Assembly (NCBI GenBank): GCA_026003835.1
Contig: BPHZ01000002.1
Span: 62,001 to 126,000 of the forward strand
DNA: 64,000 bases
From: Herpetosiphonaceae bacterium
GTDB taxonomy: Bacteria; Chloroflexota; Chloroflexia; Chloroflexales; Herpetosiphonaceae
Reading direction: 5' to 3'
Part shown: positions 8,650 through 17,389 of the stretch, piece after piece
Numbering within the stretch: the first letter of the stretch is position 1
Layout of the letters: each line of letters opens with the position of its first letter
The notes under the pieces: model-generated
What the model was told of the DNA's origin: nothing
The model's database searches: none
The model's input: only the letters and a program-made list of their open reading frames with translations
Translations under genes and position numbers: made by a program

Positions 8650-9442
8650 CCTGCTGCGCGCCTACCGCTCGCTGATCAAGGCGGCGCTGATCACCTTCTT
8701 TGAGTATCGCGCCCAGGTGATCATCTGGGTTATCTCGTTTATCTTCCCACTGGTGATGATGGTCGTATGGCTGGCGATCGTCAGCGAGGCAGGCCAGGTC
8801 TCCGGTTGGGGACGCTCTGATTTCGTCGCCTACTATGTCGGCGCGGCGATCGTCCACCAGTTTACGCAGAGCTGGGCCACCTGGGAGTGGGAGGAGCAGA
8901 TCCGCACTGGCGACCTCTCGTTTAAGCTGCTCAAGCCGCTCGACCCTTTCCATCACATCTTCACCCAGATCGTCGGCTCCAAGCTCTTCCTGCTGACGAC
9001 GGTGCTGCCGATCGTGCTGGGGCTCATTTGGCTGGCGCCCGGGATCAACTACACACTCAGTCCTGCCCGGCTTGCAGCATGCGTAGCAGCAGTCATCGGC
9101 GGTTTCATGGTTAGCATGCTGATGAGCACTGCCTTTGGCATGCTCTCGTTCTGGACGACGCAGAGCGGCAACCTCTACGGGCTGTGGTATGGCGTGGGCA
9201 ACTTCCTCTCCGGTTTCATCGCGCCGCTGGCCCTCTTCCCGGCATGGATGCAGAAGATCGCGCTGGTGATGCCCTTCCGTAGCACGATGGGCCTGCCGGT
9301 CGAGATCCTGGTCGGACGGCTGGACTGGGCGGGGATTTGGCTTGGGCTGGGTATAACGGCGGCGTGGATGACCATCTTTACCATCATCTACCGCCTGCTC
9401 TGGCGGCGTGGCATCCGCCACTATGATGCAGTGGGAGCCTAG
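8642..9442 (+). CDS. ABC-2 family permease, subunit 1
   Basis: A 266-residue integral membrane protein with about six hydrophobic segments, including VIIWVISFIFPLVMMVVWLA and a later paired set around GFIAPLALFP. Its style matches the ABC-2/DUF990 permeases that always come as a pair with one ATPase. The ATG at 8642 overlaps the ATPase stop. Longer in-frame starts within the ATPase gene give an Arg-rich, unlikely N-terminus. It probably forms a heterodimeric channel with the next gene's product. Confidence 0.85.
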   Translation: MRNLLRAYRSLIKAALITFFEYRAQVIIWVISFIFPLVMMVVWLAIVSEAGQVSGWGRSDFVAYYVGAAIVHQFTQSWATWEWEEQIRTGDLSFKLLKPLDPFHHIFTQIVGSKLFLLTTVLPIVLGLIWLAPGINYTLSPARLAACVAAVIGGFMVSMLMSTAFGMLSFWTTQSGNLYGLWYGVGNFLSGFIAPLALFPAWMQKIALVMPFRSTMGLPVEILVGRLDWAGIWLGLGITAAWMTIFTIIYRLLWRRGIRHYDAVGA

Positions 9443-9444
9443 CG

Positions 9445-10239
9445 ATGACGCTGCGAGCGTACCTGCGGCTGCTCAACATCTTCTACAAGAACACGCTGAT
9501 GAGCGAGCTGGAGTATCGAACCAGCTTCACGGCCAATGTCCTTACCAGCCTCTTCTGGCTCGTCTGGGCCGCGCTCAGTGTACGCGTCTTCTTCTTCCAG
9601 ACTGAGACGATTGCCGGCTGGACCTACAACGAGTTGCTGGTCGTGGTCGGCCTCTTCTTCACAATGAACGGTCTACGACAGCTGTTCCTGCAGCCCAACC
9701 TCTCCCGGCTTAGCGAGTATGTGCAGATGGGCACGCTGGACTACATCCTGACGAAGCCGATCAACAGCCAGTTTCTGGTGAGCCTGCGCTACATCGGCGT
9801 GGAGAATTGCGGCGACCCACTGTTAGGGCTGGCGCTGTTAGGGCTGGCGTTGTGGCGCATGGGCTACACGCCAGGCGTTATCGATGTGCTGCTCTTTCTC
9901 ACGCTGGTGGCGTCGGCGCTGGTGATCCTCTACAGCTTCAACCTGATGATCCAGACGACAACCTTCTGGCTGATCAACATCCGCCGCGCCGATAGCCTGG
10001 TCTGGAGCCTGCTGGAGGCCGGGCGGTTCCCGGTGCAGTTTTACACCGGCTGGGTGCGTCTGGCGCTGACTGTGATCGTGCCGGTGGCCTTTATGACGAC
10101 CTTCCCGGCCCAGGCGTTGCTTGGCCGTCTGCCGGCGTGGATCGCGGCGGTCGCACTGCTGATGGCCGGCGTGCTGTTTCTCCTCGCCTCAGCCTTCTGG
10201 CGTGTTGGCCTGCGCTCCTACAGCGGCGCCAGCAGCTAG
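9445..10239 (+). CDS. ABC-2 family permease, subunit 2
   Basis: A 264-residue membrane protein with about six predicted helices (for example LTSLFWLVWAALSVRVFFF). It starts two bases after the preceding permease gene and shares the DUF990-type pattern LDYILTKPINSQFL seen in partner subunits. A short internal repeat, LLGLALLGLALW, comes from a duplicated stretch near 9822-9850. It is the last gene of the operon. The next gene is convergent and no strong hairpin was seen in the 70-bp gap. Confidence 0.84.
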   Translation: MTLRAYLRLLNIFYKNTLMSELEYRTSFTANVLTSLFWLVWAALSVRVFFFQTETIAGWTYNELLVVVGLFFTMNGLRQLFLQPNLSRLSEYVQMGTLDYILTKPINSQFLVSLRYIGVENCGDPLLGLALLGLALWRMGYTPGVIDVLLFLTLVASALVILYSFNLMIQTTTFWLINIRRADSLVWSLLEAGRFPVQFYTGWVRLALTVIVPVAFMTTFPAQALLGRLPAWIAAVALLMAGVLFLLASAFWRVGLRSYSGASS

Positions 10240-10309
10240 CCCGACTCATCCTTCGTCTATCCTGCCGATGGTTGTGGTCCTGCCGTTCAAAGACGGGAAC
10301 GTGGCGCCT

Positions 10310-10630
10310 TTAAAGCATACGCCTTATTTGCTTGAACCCCCGTAGGAGCCACATCCCGGCGTTGATGCCCCCTAACAGGATCAGCGGGACGCTGAGCAGC
10401 GGGAGCTGGAGATGTTCTCCCTGCCTGAAATAGTAGCCATCCGTGACCAACTGCCGCATCTGTGGGCCATACTCCTCGATGAGCTGGATAGCGACTTGTT
10501 TGGTTTCGTGCTCCTCTGTCTGAGCCTGTGCCAGTCCAATAGTGCAGCCGGCGACCAGAAGCGCCACCATAGAAAACTGCAGCGAGCGCAGGCGCCGGCC
10601 ATGAATCCATCCCCTCCGGAGCGGCAGCAT
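10310..10630 (-). CDS. Small membrane or lipoprotein-like protein, 106 aa
   Basis: GAGGAGG lies 5-6 bases before the ATG at 10630, so translation is likely. The N-terminus is basic, then a hydrophobic run contains LVAGC, which fits a lipobox, though the preceding basic stretch is long for a lipoprotein signal. A second hydrophobic segment, LLSVPLILLGGINAGMWLL, lies near the C-terminus and is followed by basic residues. The middle (about 45 residues) is charged and could face outside. No family was recognised. It stands apart from its neighbours and its role is unknown. Confidence 0.6.
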   Translation of the reverse strand: MLPLRRGWIHGRRLRSLQFSMVALLVAGCTIGLAQAQTEEHETKQVAIQLIEEYGPQMRQLVTDGYYFRQGEHLQLPLLSVPLILLGGINAGMWLLRGFKQIRRML

Positions 10631-10747
10631 ACGATCCTCCTCTGTGAGTGATGCCAGGTGCGGGATCTGTTTCGGGTACTCCAGGCCCGGCGAGGATCAA
10701 ACCTTTGTGCCTTATTCTACCCAGGCTGTCAATATGAATGATGGGTG

Positions 10748-11461
10748 TTAGCTCCCGGTAATCGGCGTATCATTGAACACAGCTACCCCGTTTTCGGTTA
10801 ATTTCAGACGGTAAAAGCCGGCGTCGTGGGTGCTGCCGCGAAAAACACGTACCTGCACCGCTCGCTTCAGTGCGCGGCCGGTGACAGTTTTTGTCAGCTC
10901 AAGAGCGCCATCGACCATCATCAGCACTCGGCTGTTCCAAACATACTCGTGATCGGTACTTAAAATAAAAGATGTTGTATGCAAGAAATCATTGTAGGTT
11001 TGGAGCGCGTAGATTAAGCTTTTCAGCGCTGGGTCATAGGGTATATCCGGTGGATTGATTGGAACACCGTCGAGTACCAGCATGCTTGGCTGTTCCTTGC
11101 GCATAAGCGGGAGCAGAAAGTTGAGCAGCCCATCAAAGCCATGTTCCCGTAACGGCTCAAACGCGCTGATATAGGTTACGCGTGTGCCGACTACAGCCTC
11201 GTTAAAGAAGGTAAACTGGCGCAGATAGCTGAGCAGGCGTGTATGGGTCTCTGTGAGCACGGTTACATAGACGATCTTGCCGCCATCTTGCTGGTGATTG
11301 AAGCTGATATGGTTCAACAGCGTCGTTTTGCCTGTCCCCGGTCCACCAATGAGGACATAGAGCCCATACTGTAGAAAGCCGCCATGCAGGATGCGGTCCA
11401 GGCCAACAATGCCGGTCTGAAAGCGATCCAGCCCGGCCGAAAGCACAGTAGGTGTGGTCAT
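10748..11461 (-). CDS. KaiC/RadA-like RecA-superfamily ATPase
   Basis: A single-domain, 237-residue ATPase of the KaiC-like group. FQTGIVGLDRILHGGF is the typical lead-in, and GGPGTGKTTLLNH is Walker A. A hydrophobic strand ending in SMLVLDGVPI is the Walker B equivalent. Such proteins are often signalling ATPases, some circadian-like, in archaea and Chloroflexota, but the target is unknown. I chose the ATG at 11461, after GAGGGAC, over a longer frame opening at 11548 that lacks a ribosome site. KaiC proper has two such domains, so this is not a clock KaiC. Confidence 0.75.
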   Translation of the reverse strand: MTTPTVLSAGLDRFQTGIVGLDRILHGGFLQYGLYVLIGGPGTGKTTLLNHISFNHQQDGGKIVYVTVLTETHTRLLSYLRQFTFFNEAVVGTRVTYISAFEPLREHGFDGLLNFLLPLMRKEQPSMLVLDGVPINPPDIPYDPALKSLIYALQTYNDFLHTTSFILSTDHEYVWNSRVLMMVDGALELTKTVTGRALKRAVQVRVFRGSTHDAGFYRLKLTENGVAVFNDTPITGS

Positions 11462-11643
11462 AGCAGTCCCTCGAACTATGGCACCGATCGAGTAATAAAC
11501 GATTGATGCTTGAGAGATGCGTCGGCCTCTTAAATAAGGCGGTCTCATCGCTTAGCAGGAAGGGCTGCGATGAAACCGCCAACGTGTGTATTCCCAAGAG
11601 GGAAGCTGGTTGAACGCTATGAGCTGAAAGGTGGCTCTGCCGG

Positions 11644-13875
11644 CTACGACGCCTCCTTATCCTGTTTTGGCAGCGACGCCAGCAGCAGCTCCGCTACATC
11701 CTTCCGGCCAAGGGTTTCGCCCTGGCCAGTGTTTTTGGCAGCGTCCTCAAACATAATCATACAGAATGGGCAGGCAATACCGATGGTTGTGGGGTTCGCC
11801 TCCTGCAGTTGCTGCAGGCGGATAGTATTGACCGGCTTCTTACCCCACGGCTCCATCCAGACGTTTCCGCCGCCACCGCCGCAGCACATCGCCTTCTCGC
11901 GGTTCTTCTCCGGCGCCTCCACCAGCTCCAGGCCGGGGATCGCTTCCAGTACATTGCGCGGGGCGTCATAGATATCGTTGTAGCGGCCGATATAGCAGGG
12001 GTCGTGATAGGCGACACGCTCCTCAACGCGCTCCGTCGGTGTCAGCCTGCCCTCGGCGACAAGCTGGGCCAGGTACTCTGTATGGTGGATCACCTCGTAG
12101 TCGACCCCGGCTGTACCTCCGAACTGTGGGTACTCGTTCTTGATGGTGTTGAAGCAGTGGGCGCAGGTGGTGATCACCTTTTTGAACTTATACTGGCTGA
12201 ACGTCTCGATGTTTGTTTTTGCCTGCATCTCGTAGAGCAGCTCTTCGCCCATACGGCGGGCCGGATCGCCAGTGCAGGTCTCCTCATCGCCAAGAATGGC
12301 AAAGTCGACGCCTGCCCGCTGCAGCAGCTGCACCATACTGCGCGCCACGCGCTTGGAGCGATCGTCGTATGAGGGAGCACAGCCAACCCAGTAGAGCACC
12401 TCGACTTCGCCCTTCTCAGCCAGCGTCGGCACATCCAGCCCTTCAGCCCAGGCGGTACGGTCGCGCTGGGGGAGCTTCCAGGGATTACCGCTGCGCTCGA
12501 TGCCCTGCAGCACATTTTTAACCCCTGATGGAATCTCGCCCTGCACCATCGTCAGGTTGCGCCGCAGGTCGACGATATCATCGACGTGCTCGATCATCGC
12601 CGGGCATTCGGTCATACAGGCGCGGCAGGTTGTGCAGGACCACAGCTCGTTCTCGGTAAAGAGGCCGCTTTCATAGAGCGGTAGCGTCTCAACATCGCCG
12701 GTAATGTGGCGCACCCTGCCCTCGGCCGGCTCGCCCTCATTGGCCTCGTGGGCCTCGGGGCTGGCGCCGTTGGGTGTGTTGACCACCACAACCGTACCAT
12801 CGCGCATATAGACCGGGCCGCCGCGCATCAGGTCGTGCATTTTTGTGATGATGTACTTCGGCGAGAGGTCAGTGCCGGAATTCCAGGCGGGGCAGGCTGT
12901 CTGGCAGCGGCCGCAGCGCATACAGGCATCGAAGTCGGCGCGGCGCTTCCAGCTAAAATCGCTCAGCGACGTGATTCCCAGGCGCGGCTCATCTTTTTCG
13001 ATCTCCTCCTCAAGGTTCGGGATGGGATCGAGGGCGCCTTTGGGCTGGCTATCCTGGAAGAATATATTGAGCGGCGTGTAGAAGATGTGACGGTACTTGC
13101 TGTAGGGGATCGAGGCAATGAAGGCATAGACCACCACCATATGGGTGATCCACAGCCACTGATGAATAAAGAGGCCGGCACCGCTGCCGCGGCCCATACC
13201 GATGGCGCTGAAGAGCACCGCCAAAGGATAGCCGACGACTGACCAGCGTGCCCAGTCCTGGTCGTAGACCCAGGCCTGGCAGAGCTCCTGCGTGGGGAAG
13301 CACTGATTGGCGATACGCAGACCTTCGATCAGAAAGCCGCCGATGCCAATAAAGAGCATCGAGCCCAGCACCCAGGCATCGGTGTAGCGGTTATCGTAGC
13401 GCGGCAGTTTCTGCTTATAGCGGCGCCACGCCGCCCAAACCAGACCAACCACAAAGAGCAACCCCATGGTGTCGAGGATCAGCTCGTACCATTGGTAGAA
13501 TGGTCCGACCAGGAGCTTGCCCCGCTCCTCGCCAAAGGCCCCCAGTGTAATATCTTCTTCGGCGGCGATGATATCGGTGCCGATGAACAGCGCCACAAAG
13601 CCGTAGAAGATCAGCATATGCATCACGCCGGGCCGCGGGTCTCTCAGGACGCGTTTCTGACCGAAGATTTCCTGGAGCATATCCCGCATGCGAACCAGCG
13701 GGTTACGCCAGCGGGGCTCCGGCCGCCCACGGCGCCAGCGCCGGATATCGCGCCACATCCCATAGAACAGGATGGCAGTAGAAAGAATAGCGCCAACGTA
13801 CAGGAAAATCTCGATCCAGGCAGGCAGATTCCATAAAATCTGACGATAGGCGATCGACGGATCTGTAGGGGGCAT
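11644..13875 (-). CDS. EtfD-like membrane Fe-S oxidoreductase (electron transfer to quinone)
   Basis: A 743-residue protein with an N-terminal NarI-like membrane domain (about five or six helices up to residue 260). It is followed by two [4Fe-4S] ferredoxin motifs, CMRCGRCQTACP from Cys318 and CTTCRACMTECP from Cys414. Two CCG-type cysteine domains come last, including CAHCFNTIKNEYP, HDPCYIGR, MCCGGGGGNVW and CPFCMIMFED. This is the layout of EtfD/EMO proteins that pass electrons from acyl-CoA dehydrogenases via ETF to menaquinone, and of HdrD-like proteins. No ETF genes are adjacent, so the partner is inferred. GGAGGAG precedes the ATG. The internal segment between the two Fe-S motifs (residues 355-400) is acidic and unusually long. 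Confidence 0.85.
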   Translation of the reverse strand: MPPTDPSIAYRQILWNLPAWIEIFLYVGAILSTAILFYGMWRDIRRWRRGRPEPRWRNPLVRMRDMLQEIFGQKRVLRDPRPGVMHMLIFYGFVALFIGTDIIAAEEDITLGAFGEERGKLLVGPFYQWYELILDTMGLLFVVGLVWAAWRRYKQKLPRYDNRYTDAWVLGSMLFIGIGGFLIEGLRIANQCFPTQELCQAWVYDQDWARWSVVGYPLAVLFSAIGMGRGSGAGLFIHQWLWITHMVVVYAFIASIPYSKYRHIFYTPLNIFFQDSQPKGALDPIPNLEEEIEKDEPRLGITSLSDFSWKRRADFDACMRCGRCQTACPAWNSGTDLSPKYIITKMHDLMRGGPVYMRDGTVVVVNTPNGASPEAHEANEGEPAEGRVRHITGDVETLPLYESGLFTENELWSCTTCRACMTECPAMIEHVDDIVDLRRNLTMVQGEIPSGVKNVLQGIERSGNPWKLPQRDRTAWAEGLDVPTLAEKGEVEVLYWVGCAPSYDDRSKRVARSMVQLLQRAGVDFAILGDEETCTGDPARRMGEELLYEMQAKTNIETFSQYKFKKVITTCAHCFNTIKNEYPQFGGTAGVDYEVIHHTEYLAQLVAEGRLTPTERVEERVAYHDPCYIGRYNDIYDAPRNVLEAIPGLELVEAPEKNREKAMCCGGGGGNVWMEPWGKKPVNTIRLQQLQEANPTTIGIACPFCMIMFEDAAKNTGQGETLGRKDVAELLLASLPKQDKEAS

Positions 13876-14132
13876 GTCTCCTCCTATGTTCCAACAGGGC
13901 TACATAGGGAACGAATGGGAAAAATGATAACATTCGTGACGCAGGACGTCAAACGTGCCGCCACGCATCAAGGATACGGGAGTTGTAGAGGCATACGGTC
14001 GGTACAGAGCTGTGGACCGTAATGCGCCTGGCCGGATATTCTGCCGCCGCATCCGCCATTGGCCTGATCCCCCCTGCGCAGCCCTGCGATACAATTGTCA
14101 TATCGATGCTGGAATTACTGTGGAGGAAGGTT

Positions 14133-14468
14133 GTGGCTGCGCATTCCTACGCGCTTAGACGGTTTCTCGATAACCACGAGCGGGTCAAGGTCTGGCCTGC
14201 TAGAAAGACCGATCAACAGCTTGTGCTCAGATACCTGGCTTCGAAGTTTCAACCGGGTGTTGGCTACAGCGAGAAGGAGGTCAACGCCATTCTCAACCGC
14301 TACCACACCTTCGAGGACTACGCGCTGCTCAGGAGGTCTTTGTATGACTACGGCTTCCTCGAACGCGAGCGCAATGGATCGCGTTACTGGCTAGCCGCAG
14401 CTACTGCCGATACGACGGATGATACAGCGCTGCCATCGCTCACAGCGCCTGATGATCATACCACATAA
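14133..14468 (+). CDS. DUF2087 domain protein
   Basis: An 111-residue protein matching DUF2087: FLDNHERVKVWPARKTDQQ, then YSEKEVNAILNRYHTFEDYA, then LRRSLYDYGFLERERNGSRY. This domain behaves like a small winged-helix fold and is often fused to regulators, so DNA binding is possible but unproven. I chose the GTG at 14133 because GGAGG lies 6 bases upstream. The ATG at 14106 and the longer frame are less well supported. It is followed by a TGnTATAAT promoter for the next gene. Confidence 0.75.
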   Translation: MAAHSYALRRFLDNHERVKVWPARKTDQQLVLRYLASKFQPGVGYSEKEVNAILNRYHTFEDYALLRRSLYDYGFLERERNGSRYWLAAATADTTDDTALPSLTAPDDHTT

Positions 14469-14471
14469 ACA

Positions 14472-14500
14472 GGAACACCCCCCACCAGGCGTGCTATAAT
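14472..14500 (+). promoter_or_regulatory. Extended -10 promoter upstream of the DUF2270 gene
   Basis: TGCTATAAT ends at 14500, a perfect -10 with TG extension. The hexamer 17 bases upstream, GGAACA, matches TTGACA at only three positions. The leader to the DUF2270 start would be about 180 bases. I saw no recognisable riboswitch in that leader. Confidence 0.5.
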
Positions 14501-14689
14501 AGAAAAAGGGCTTGAGCGACCTCGTTACGCCTTGCCGCTCAAGATTGCGTAAGACTGGCGCTACAGAGGTACAGATACGCAGGACGATTCATACATTGGA
14601 GAATACCCCTGCTCAGTGCTGGTTGTACCCTGGTCAGCTGAGACGTTTCTTCTCGCTACCAACGAGAGAGTACAAGGGGTGAAGTTTCA

Positions 14690-15484
14690 ATGGCGACACC
14701 GCAGCGCGTGAATCGCGCCCCCGGCTTTGATCCGCACGGCACCACAGGGCGCAGCAGTTTGCCTGTGTCCCGTCCATTAACGCCAAGTGAGTTTAACACC
14801 GCTGTTGCGCATCTCTACCGTGGCGAGGTGAGTCGCGCCAATACCTGGCGTATGCGTCTCGACGGTACGACAAACTGGGCAGTGCTGACGACCGGCGCTA
14901 CGCTTTCGTTTGCTTTCAGCAGCCCTCAGAACACCCATGTGATGATCTTGCTCAACTCGCTACTGATTTTCTTCTTCCTCTTCATTGAGGCGCGGCGCTA
15001 CCGCTTTTACGATATCTGGCGCGCGCGTGTCCGCGTTATGGAGACGGAGTTTTTCGCCAGCCTGCTGGCGCCGAACCAGGCTATCCACGAGGATAGCCAG
15101 AGCTGGCGTGATCTCCTGGCGCTCGATCTGGTTGAGCCGCGCTTTAATGTGAGCCTGTGGGAGGCGATGGGCAGGCGCTTGCGTCGCAACTACGTCTGGA
15201 TTTTTGTGGTTCTGGCGGTGAGCTGGATGGTCAAAGTGACTGTTCATCCATTTCCACCGCCCTCGATTCAAGATCTCTACAACCGTGTCGCTATCGGCCC
15301 GATTCCGAGTTGGTTTGTGCTGCTCTTTGGTGTCGTCTTTAATACAATGTTGATCATCCTTGCCGTTACCACAGTGCAGCGCGGCAGTGAGAGCGATGAG
15401 GTGCTCTCCCGCTCTGAGGCACGCGAGCGCATGGGCCCGGCCTTCAATATCGATCGTGAACTTCCCAAGGATTGGTGGGAGTAG
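14690..15484 (+). CDS. DUF2270 integral membrane protein
   Basis: A 264-residue protein of the DUF2270 family, recognised by FNTAVAHLYRGEVSRANTWR and by EARRYRFYDIWRARVRVMET. It has four predicted membrane helices in two pairs, with a cytosolic stretch between them. The acidic N-terminal 30 residues look disordered. Function is unknown for the family. AAGGGGTGAAG precedes the ATG. The next gene begins 4 bases after its stop, so the two are probably one operon. Confidence 0.82.
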   Translation: MATPQRVNRAPGFDPHGTTGRSSLPVSRPLTPSEFNTAVAHLYRGEVSRANTWRMRLDGTTNWAVLTTGATLSFAFSSPQNTHVMILLNSLLIFFFLFIEARRYRFYDIWRARVRVMETEFFASLLAPNQAIHEDSQSWRDLLALDLVEPRFNVSLWEAMGRRLRRNYVWIFVVLAVSWMVKVTVHPFPPPSIQDLYNRVAIGPIPSWFVLLFGVVFNTMLIILAVTTVQRGSESDEVLSRSEARERMGPAFNIDRELPKDWWE

Positions 15485-15488
15485 GGCG

Positions 15489-15842
15489 ATGTCGAAACCT
15501 GCGCCTGTCTCACGTCCCAGCAACGCTGGCGCCGAATTCCTCAGCGCGGTACGAGAGATTGTGTGGCAAATTCCAAGGGGCCGGGTTATCAACTATGGCC
15601 GTGTTGCACTCCTCGCCGGCTATCCTGGTTATGCACGAGCTGTCGGTCGCGCGATCCATACTCTCGCCGAAGAGGATCCCCGCATTCCTTGGTGGCGCAT
15701 TGTGAACCATGCCGGACGGATATCGACGCGCTGCCCGCTGCATTCGATGGATGAGCAGCGTGCCCGGCTGGAGGCTGAGGGTATCGAGTTCGATGAGCAC
15801 GGCTACATTAGCTGGCAGCGCTTCGGCTGGTATGGCCACTAA
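15489..15842 (+). CDS. Alkyltransferase-like (ATL) DNA-binding protein
   Basis: A 117-residue protein with the C-terminal MGMT fold: VREIVWQIPRGRVINYGRVA, then the AVGRAIH helix and IPWWRIVNHAGRIS. In O6-alkylguanine transferases this last block is PCHRV with the reactive cysteine. Here the cysteine is Trp (PWW). ATL proteins bind O6-alkylguanine and flip it out but cannot repair it, handing lesions to nucleotide excision repair. The length matches ATLs, which lack the N-terminal MGMT domain. The ATG at 15489 is 4 bases past the DUF2270 stop. Confidence 0.85.
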   Translation: MSKPAPVSRPSNAGAEFLSAVREIVWQIPRGRVINYGRVALLAGYPGYARAVGRAIHTLAEEDPRIPWWRIVNHAGRISTRCPLHSMDEQRARLEAEGIEFDEHGYISWQRFGWYGH

Positions 15843-16037
15843 CCGGGCTGAAAGATGACGCCCTACAGCAACCAACCTCTCTCGTGCGTTCTTCAGCAGT
15901 TTACATCCTCCCCATGCGTTGCTCTCAGGAGTAAGCTGAGGGCAGCGTAGTTCCTTGCGCCCCGTAAAAAAGTGACCCTGGCTGTCACAACCCTCGCGTA
16001 TGCTAAAGGACGAGTAATATGACGCGGAGGTGCAGCG

Positions 16038-16178
16038 ATGTGGGAGTTAGAACAGACTGAGCGGCGGGTAATGCGAGTAGTTCCCTTCGTTGTCATCCTG
16101 GTACTGCTGTTGCTGCTGCTTACCGCCCTGGATATCGATCATCAAGGGCTGCAGCGGGCGTTCACGCCGGGCGGATAA
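16038..16178 (+). CDS. 46-residue single-span membrane microprotein
   Basis: GGAGGTG lies about 7 bases before an ATG that opens 46 codons. The product has a charged N-terminus (MWELEQTERRVMRVV), one Val/Leu-rich membrane span of about 18 residues (from PFVVILVLLL to LLTAL) and a short polar tail. The arrangement of ribosome site, charge and span argues for a real gene, although no family was recognised. It lies between the ATL gene and a 130-bp interspersed repeat. Confidence 0.55.
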   Translation: MWELEQTERRVMRVVPFVVILVLLLLLLTALDIDHQGLQRAFTPGG

Positions 16179-16191
16179 GCTCCGCCCCAAG

Positions 16192-16321
16192 GCGGTGTCA
16201 ATGTCCAGGTTTTATCGCATCCCAACAGGAAAAAAAGGGGGAATTTGGGGGACACCCCCCAAGCCCCCGTTTTTCGCGTCGCTGCGCGATCAGCGTGTGG
16301 ACGGTGCCATGGCTCTGGGCT
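16192..16321 (+). repeat. Interspersed repeat, copy 1 (about 130 bp)
   Basis: This segment matches 26056-26179 closely, with the best identity in the half reading CGCGTCGCTGCGCGATCAGC and onward. The first half contains a G-run/C-run inverted repeat (GGGGG near 16238-16254 against CCCCC near 16254-16269) that can fold into a stable hairpin. No coding signal is convincing. It ends 15 bases before the -35 box of the T-box promoter. Confidence 0.75.
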
Positions 16322-16336
16322 CCGACCAGCGGAGTA

Positions 16337-16364
16337 TTGACAGTATCGCCTGGTATGTTACCAT
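16337..16364 (+). promoter_or_regulatory. Sigma-70-type promoter for the thrS T-box transcript
   Basis: A perfect TTGACA (16337-16342) is followed after 16 bases by TACCAT (16359-16364), which matches the -10 consensus at four positions. It lies just upstream of the T-box leader and downstream of the interspersed repeat. Confidence 0.6.
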
Positions 16365-16407
16365 AGATAGCAAGGTTCTCGGACCTTCAACATAAGAAAT
16401 CTGATTC

Positions 16408-16690
16408 GGCAACGACGAGGACGAGTAACTGCGTCACCACCTTCAGGGAGGGATCCGCCAGAGACTGCGAGCGGACCCGGTACGGAGCGCGGCGAAAACC
16501 ACCTCTGAGCCCGCCCCCGAACGCTATCGAGGCTAGTAGATGGGCGCGCCTGGCCCCCGTTAGCGGGCCGACGAGTGAGAGTCCGCAACGCTGTTCCCTC
16601 GTATGCGTTGGGGCAGGCGGGCTCTAATCTGGGTGGAACCACGGAGGAATAGCCCTTCGTCCCGGTACGGGACGGAGGGCTTTTTGATTT
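16408..16690 (+). ncRNA. T-box riboswitch leader (predicted tRNA-Thr specific)
   Basis: The leader holds the conserved T-box sequence CTGGGTGGAACCACGG at 16629-16644, immediately followed by a strong intrinsic terminator, the standard arrangement of a transcriptional T-box. The start, around ACGAGGACGAGTAACTGC, matches typical stem I openings. A plausible specifier is ACC (Thr) in GAAAACCACCTC near 16494-16505, on the 3' side of stem I. Uncharged tRNA-Thr would stabilise the antiterminator and allow transcription of the membrane protein gene and thrS downstream. The specifier is inferred from position and from the downstream gene; the T-box and terminator are seen directly. Confidence 0.88.
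16651..16685 (+). terminator. T-box-controlled intrinsic terminator
   Basis: A 13-bp stem, AGCCCTTCGTCCC paired with GGGACGGAGGGCT (one T-G pair), loop GGTAC, then a run of T. It directly follows the T-box sequence and is mutually exclusive with the antiterminator fold. Confidence 0.9.
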
Positions 16691-16772
16691 GGAGTGAGGC
16701 GGAGCATATTCTCGCGCCGCTCGGCGGTCTGATGCCGCTGGAGTGGCAGATCGAATGGGAGGAGATGCAGGC

Positions 16773-17378
16773 ATGAGTTATCCATACCGGCCAGGCGGCT
16801 ACTCTCCACGTCCCGAACGTAGGCGGAGCAGGGCCTTCAGTTGCCTGCTGGTCCTGACCATTTTTGTGCTGTTGTTGCTTATCCTGGCTATTGCCGTACT
16901 GATCGTTGTGCGGCCGCAGGTGAGCAAGCTGGCGGGCACTGTGATCGGCAGTCAGCTTGAGCAGCAGCTGCAGGAGCGTATGAGGGCCAGAATTGGAGAG
17001 GGACAAGAGATCCCGCCTGATTTTGCAGGCGAGGTCGCGATCGCCGACGCCGAGATCAACCAGTACATCGCAGAACATCCGCAGGAGATCGCGCCCCTGG
17101 ACTCGGCCCATGTGCGCTTCGTCCCTGGGGAAATTGTGGTCGAAATGGAGGCATACGGGGTCAACGGCCAGGCCCACGCAGGTTTGGCGATTCAGGATGG
17201 GCGAGTCGTTGCGGTCAACCCGCGCATCGACGGCCCTCTCAGCCTCCTCCTCGACGCCCAGGAGATCGCCGGCTCGCTGGAGCAAGAGCTGAACGCTCAG
17301 TTGACCCGTGACGGCAAGCAGGTGACCGAGATATTCATCGAGCAGGGCCAGATTATAGCAGTCATCGAACCGAGATAA
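16773..17378 (+). CDS. Membrane-anchored protein of unknown function in the thrS operon
   Basis: A 201-residue protein with a short basic, Pro/Tyr/Arg-rich cytosolic N-terminus, one strong membrane span (FSCLLVLTIFVLLLLILAIA, about residues 23-45) and an outer domain of about 150 residues. The outer part contains PPDFAGEVAIADAEINQYIA and LDSAHVRFVPGEIVVEMEAY, reminiscent of lipid-binding DUF2993/LmeA-type beta-rich proteins, but I cannot assign a family. GGGAGGAG precedes the ATG at 16773. It lies between the T-box and thrS, with 11 bases to thrS, so its expression should follow threonine-tRNA charging. Confidence 0.75.
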   Translation: MSYPYRPGGYSPRPERRRSRAFSCLLVLTIFVLLLLILAIAVLIVVRPQVSKLAGTVIGSQLEQQLQERMRARIGEGQEIPPDFAGEVAIADAEINQYIAEHPQEIAPLDSAHVRFVPGEIVVEMEAYGVNGQAHAGLAIQDGRVVAVNPRIDGPLSLLLDAQEIAGSLEQELNAQLTRDGKQVTEIFIEQGQIIAVIEPR

Positions 17379-17389
17379 GGAGGAATACA

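Noticed and set aside
16192..16395. Apparent short coding sequence across the repeat (with SLRDQRVDGAMALG).
   Set aside because: The repeated DNA and its second copy at 26056 explain the shared peptide; no ribosome site or family supports it.
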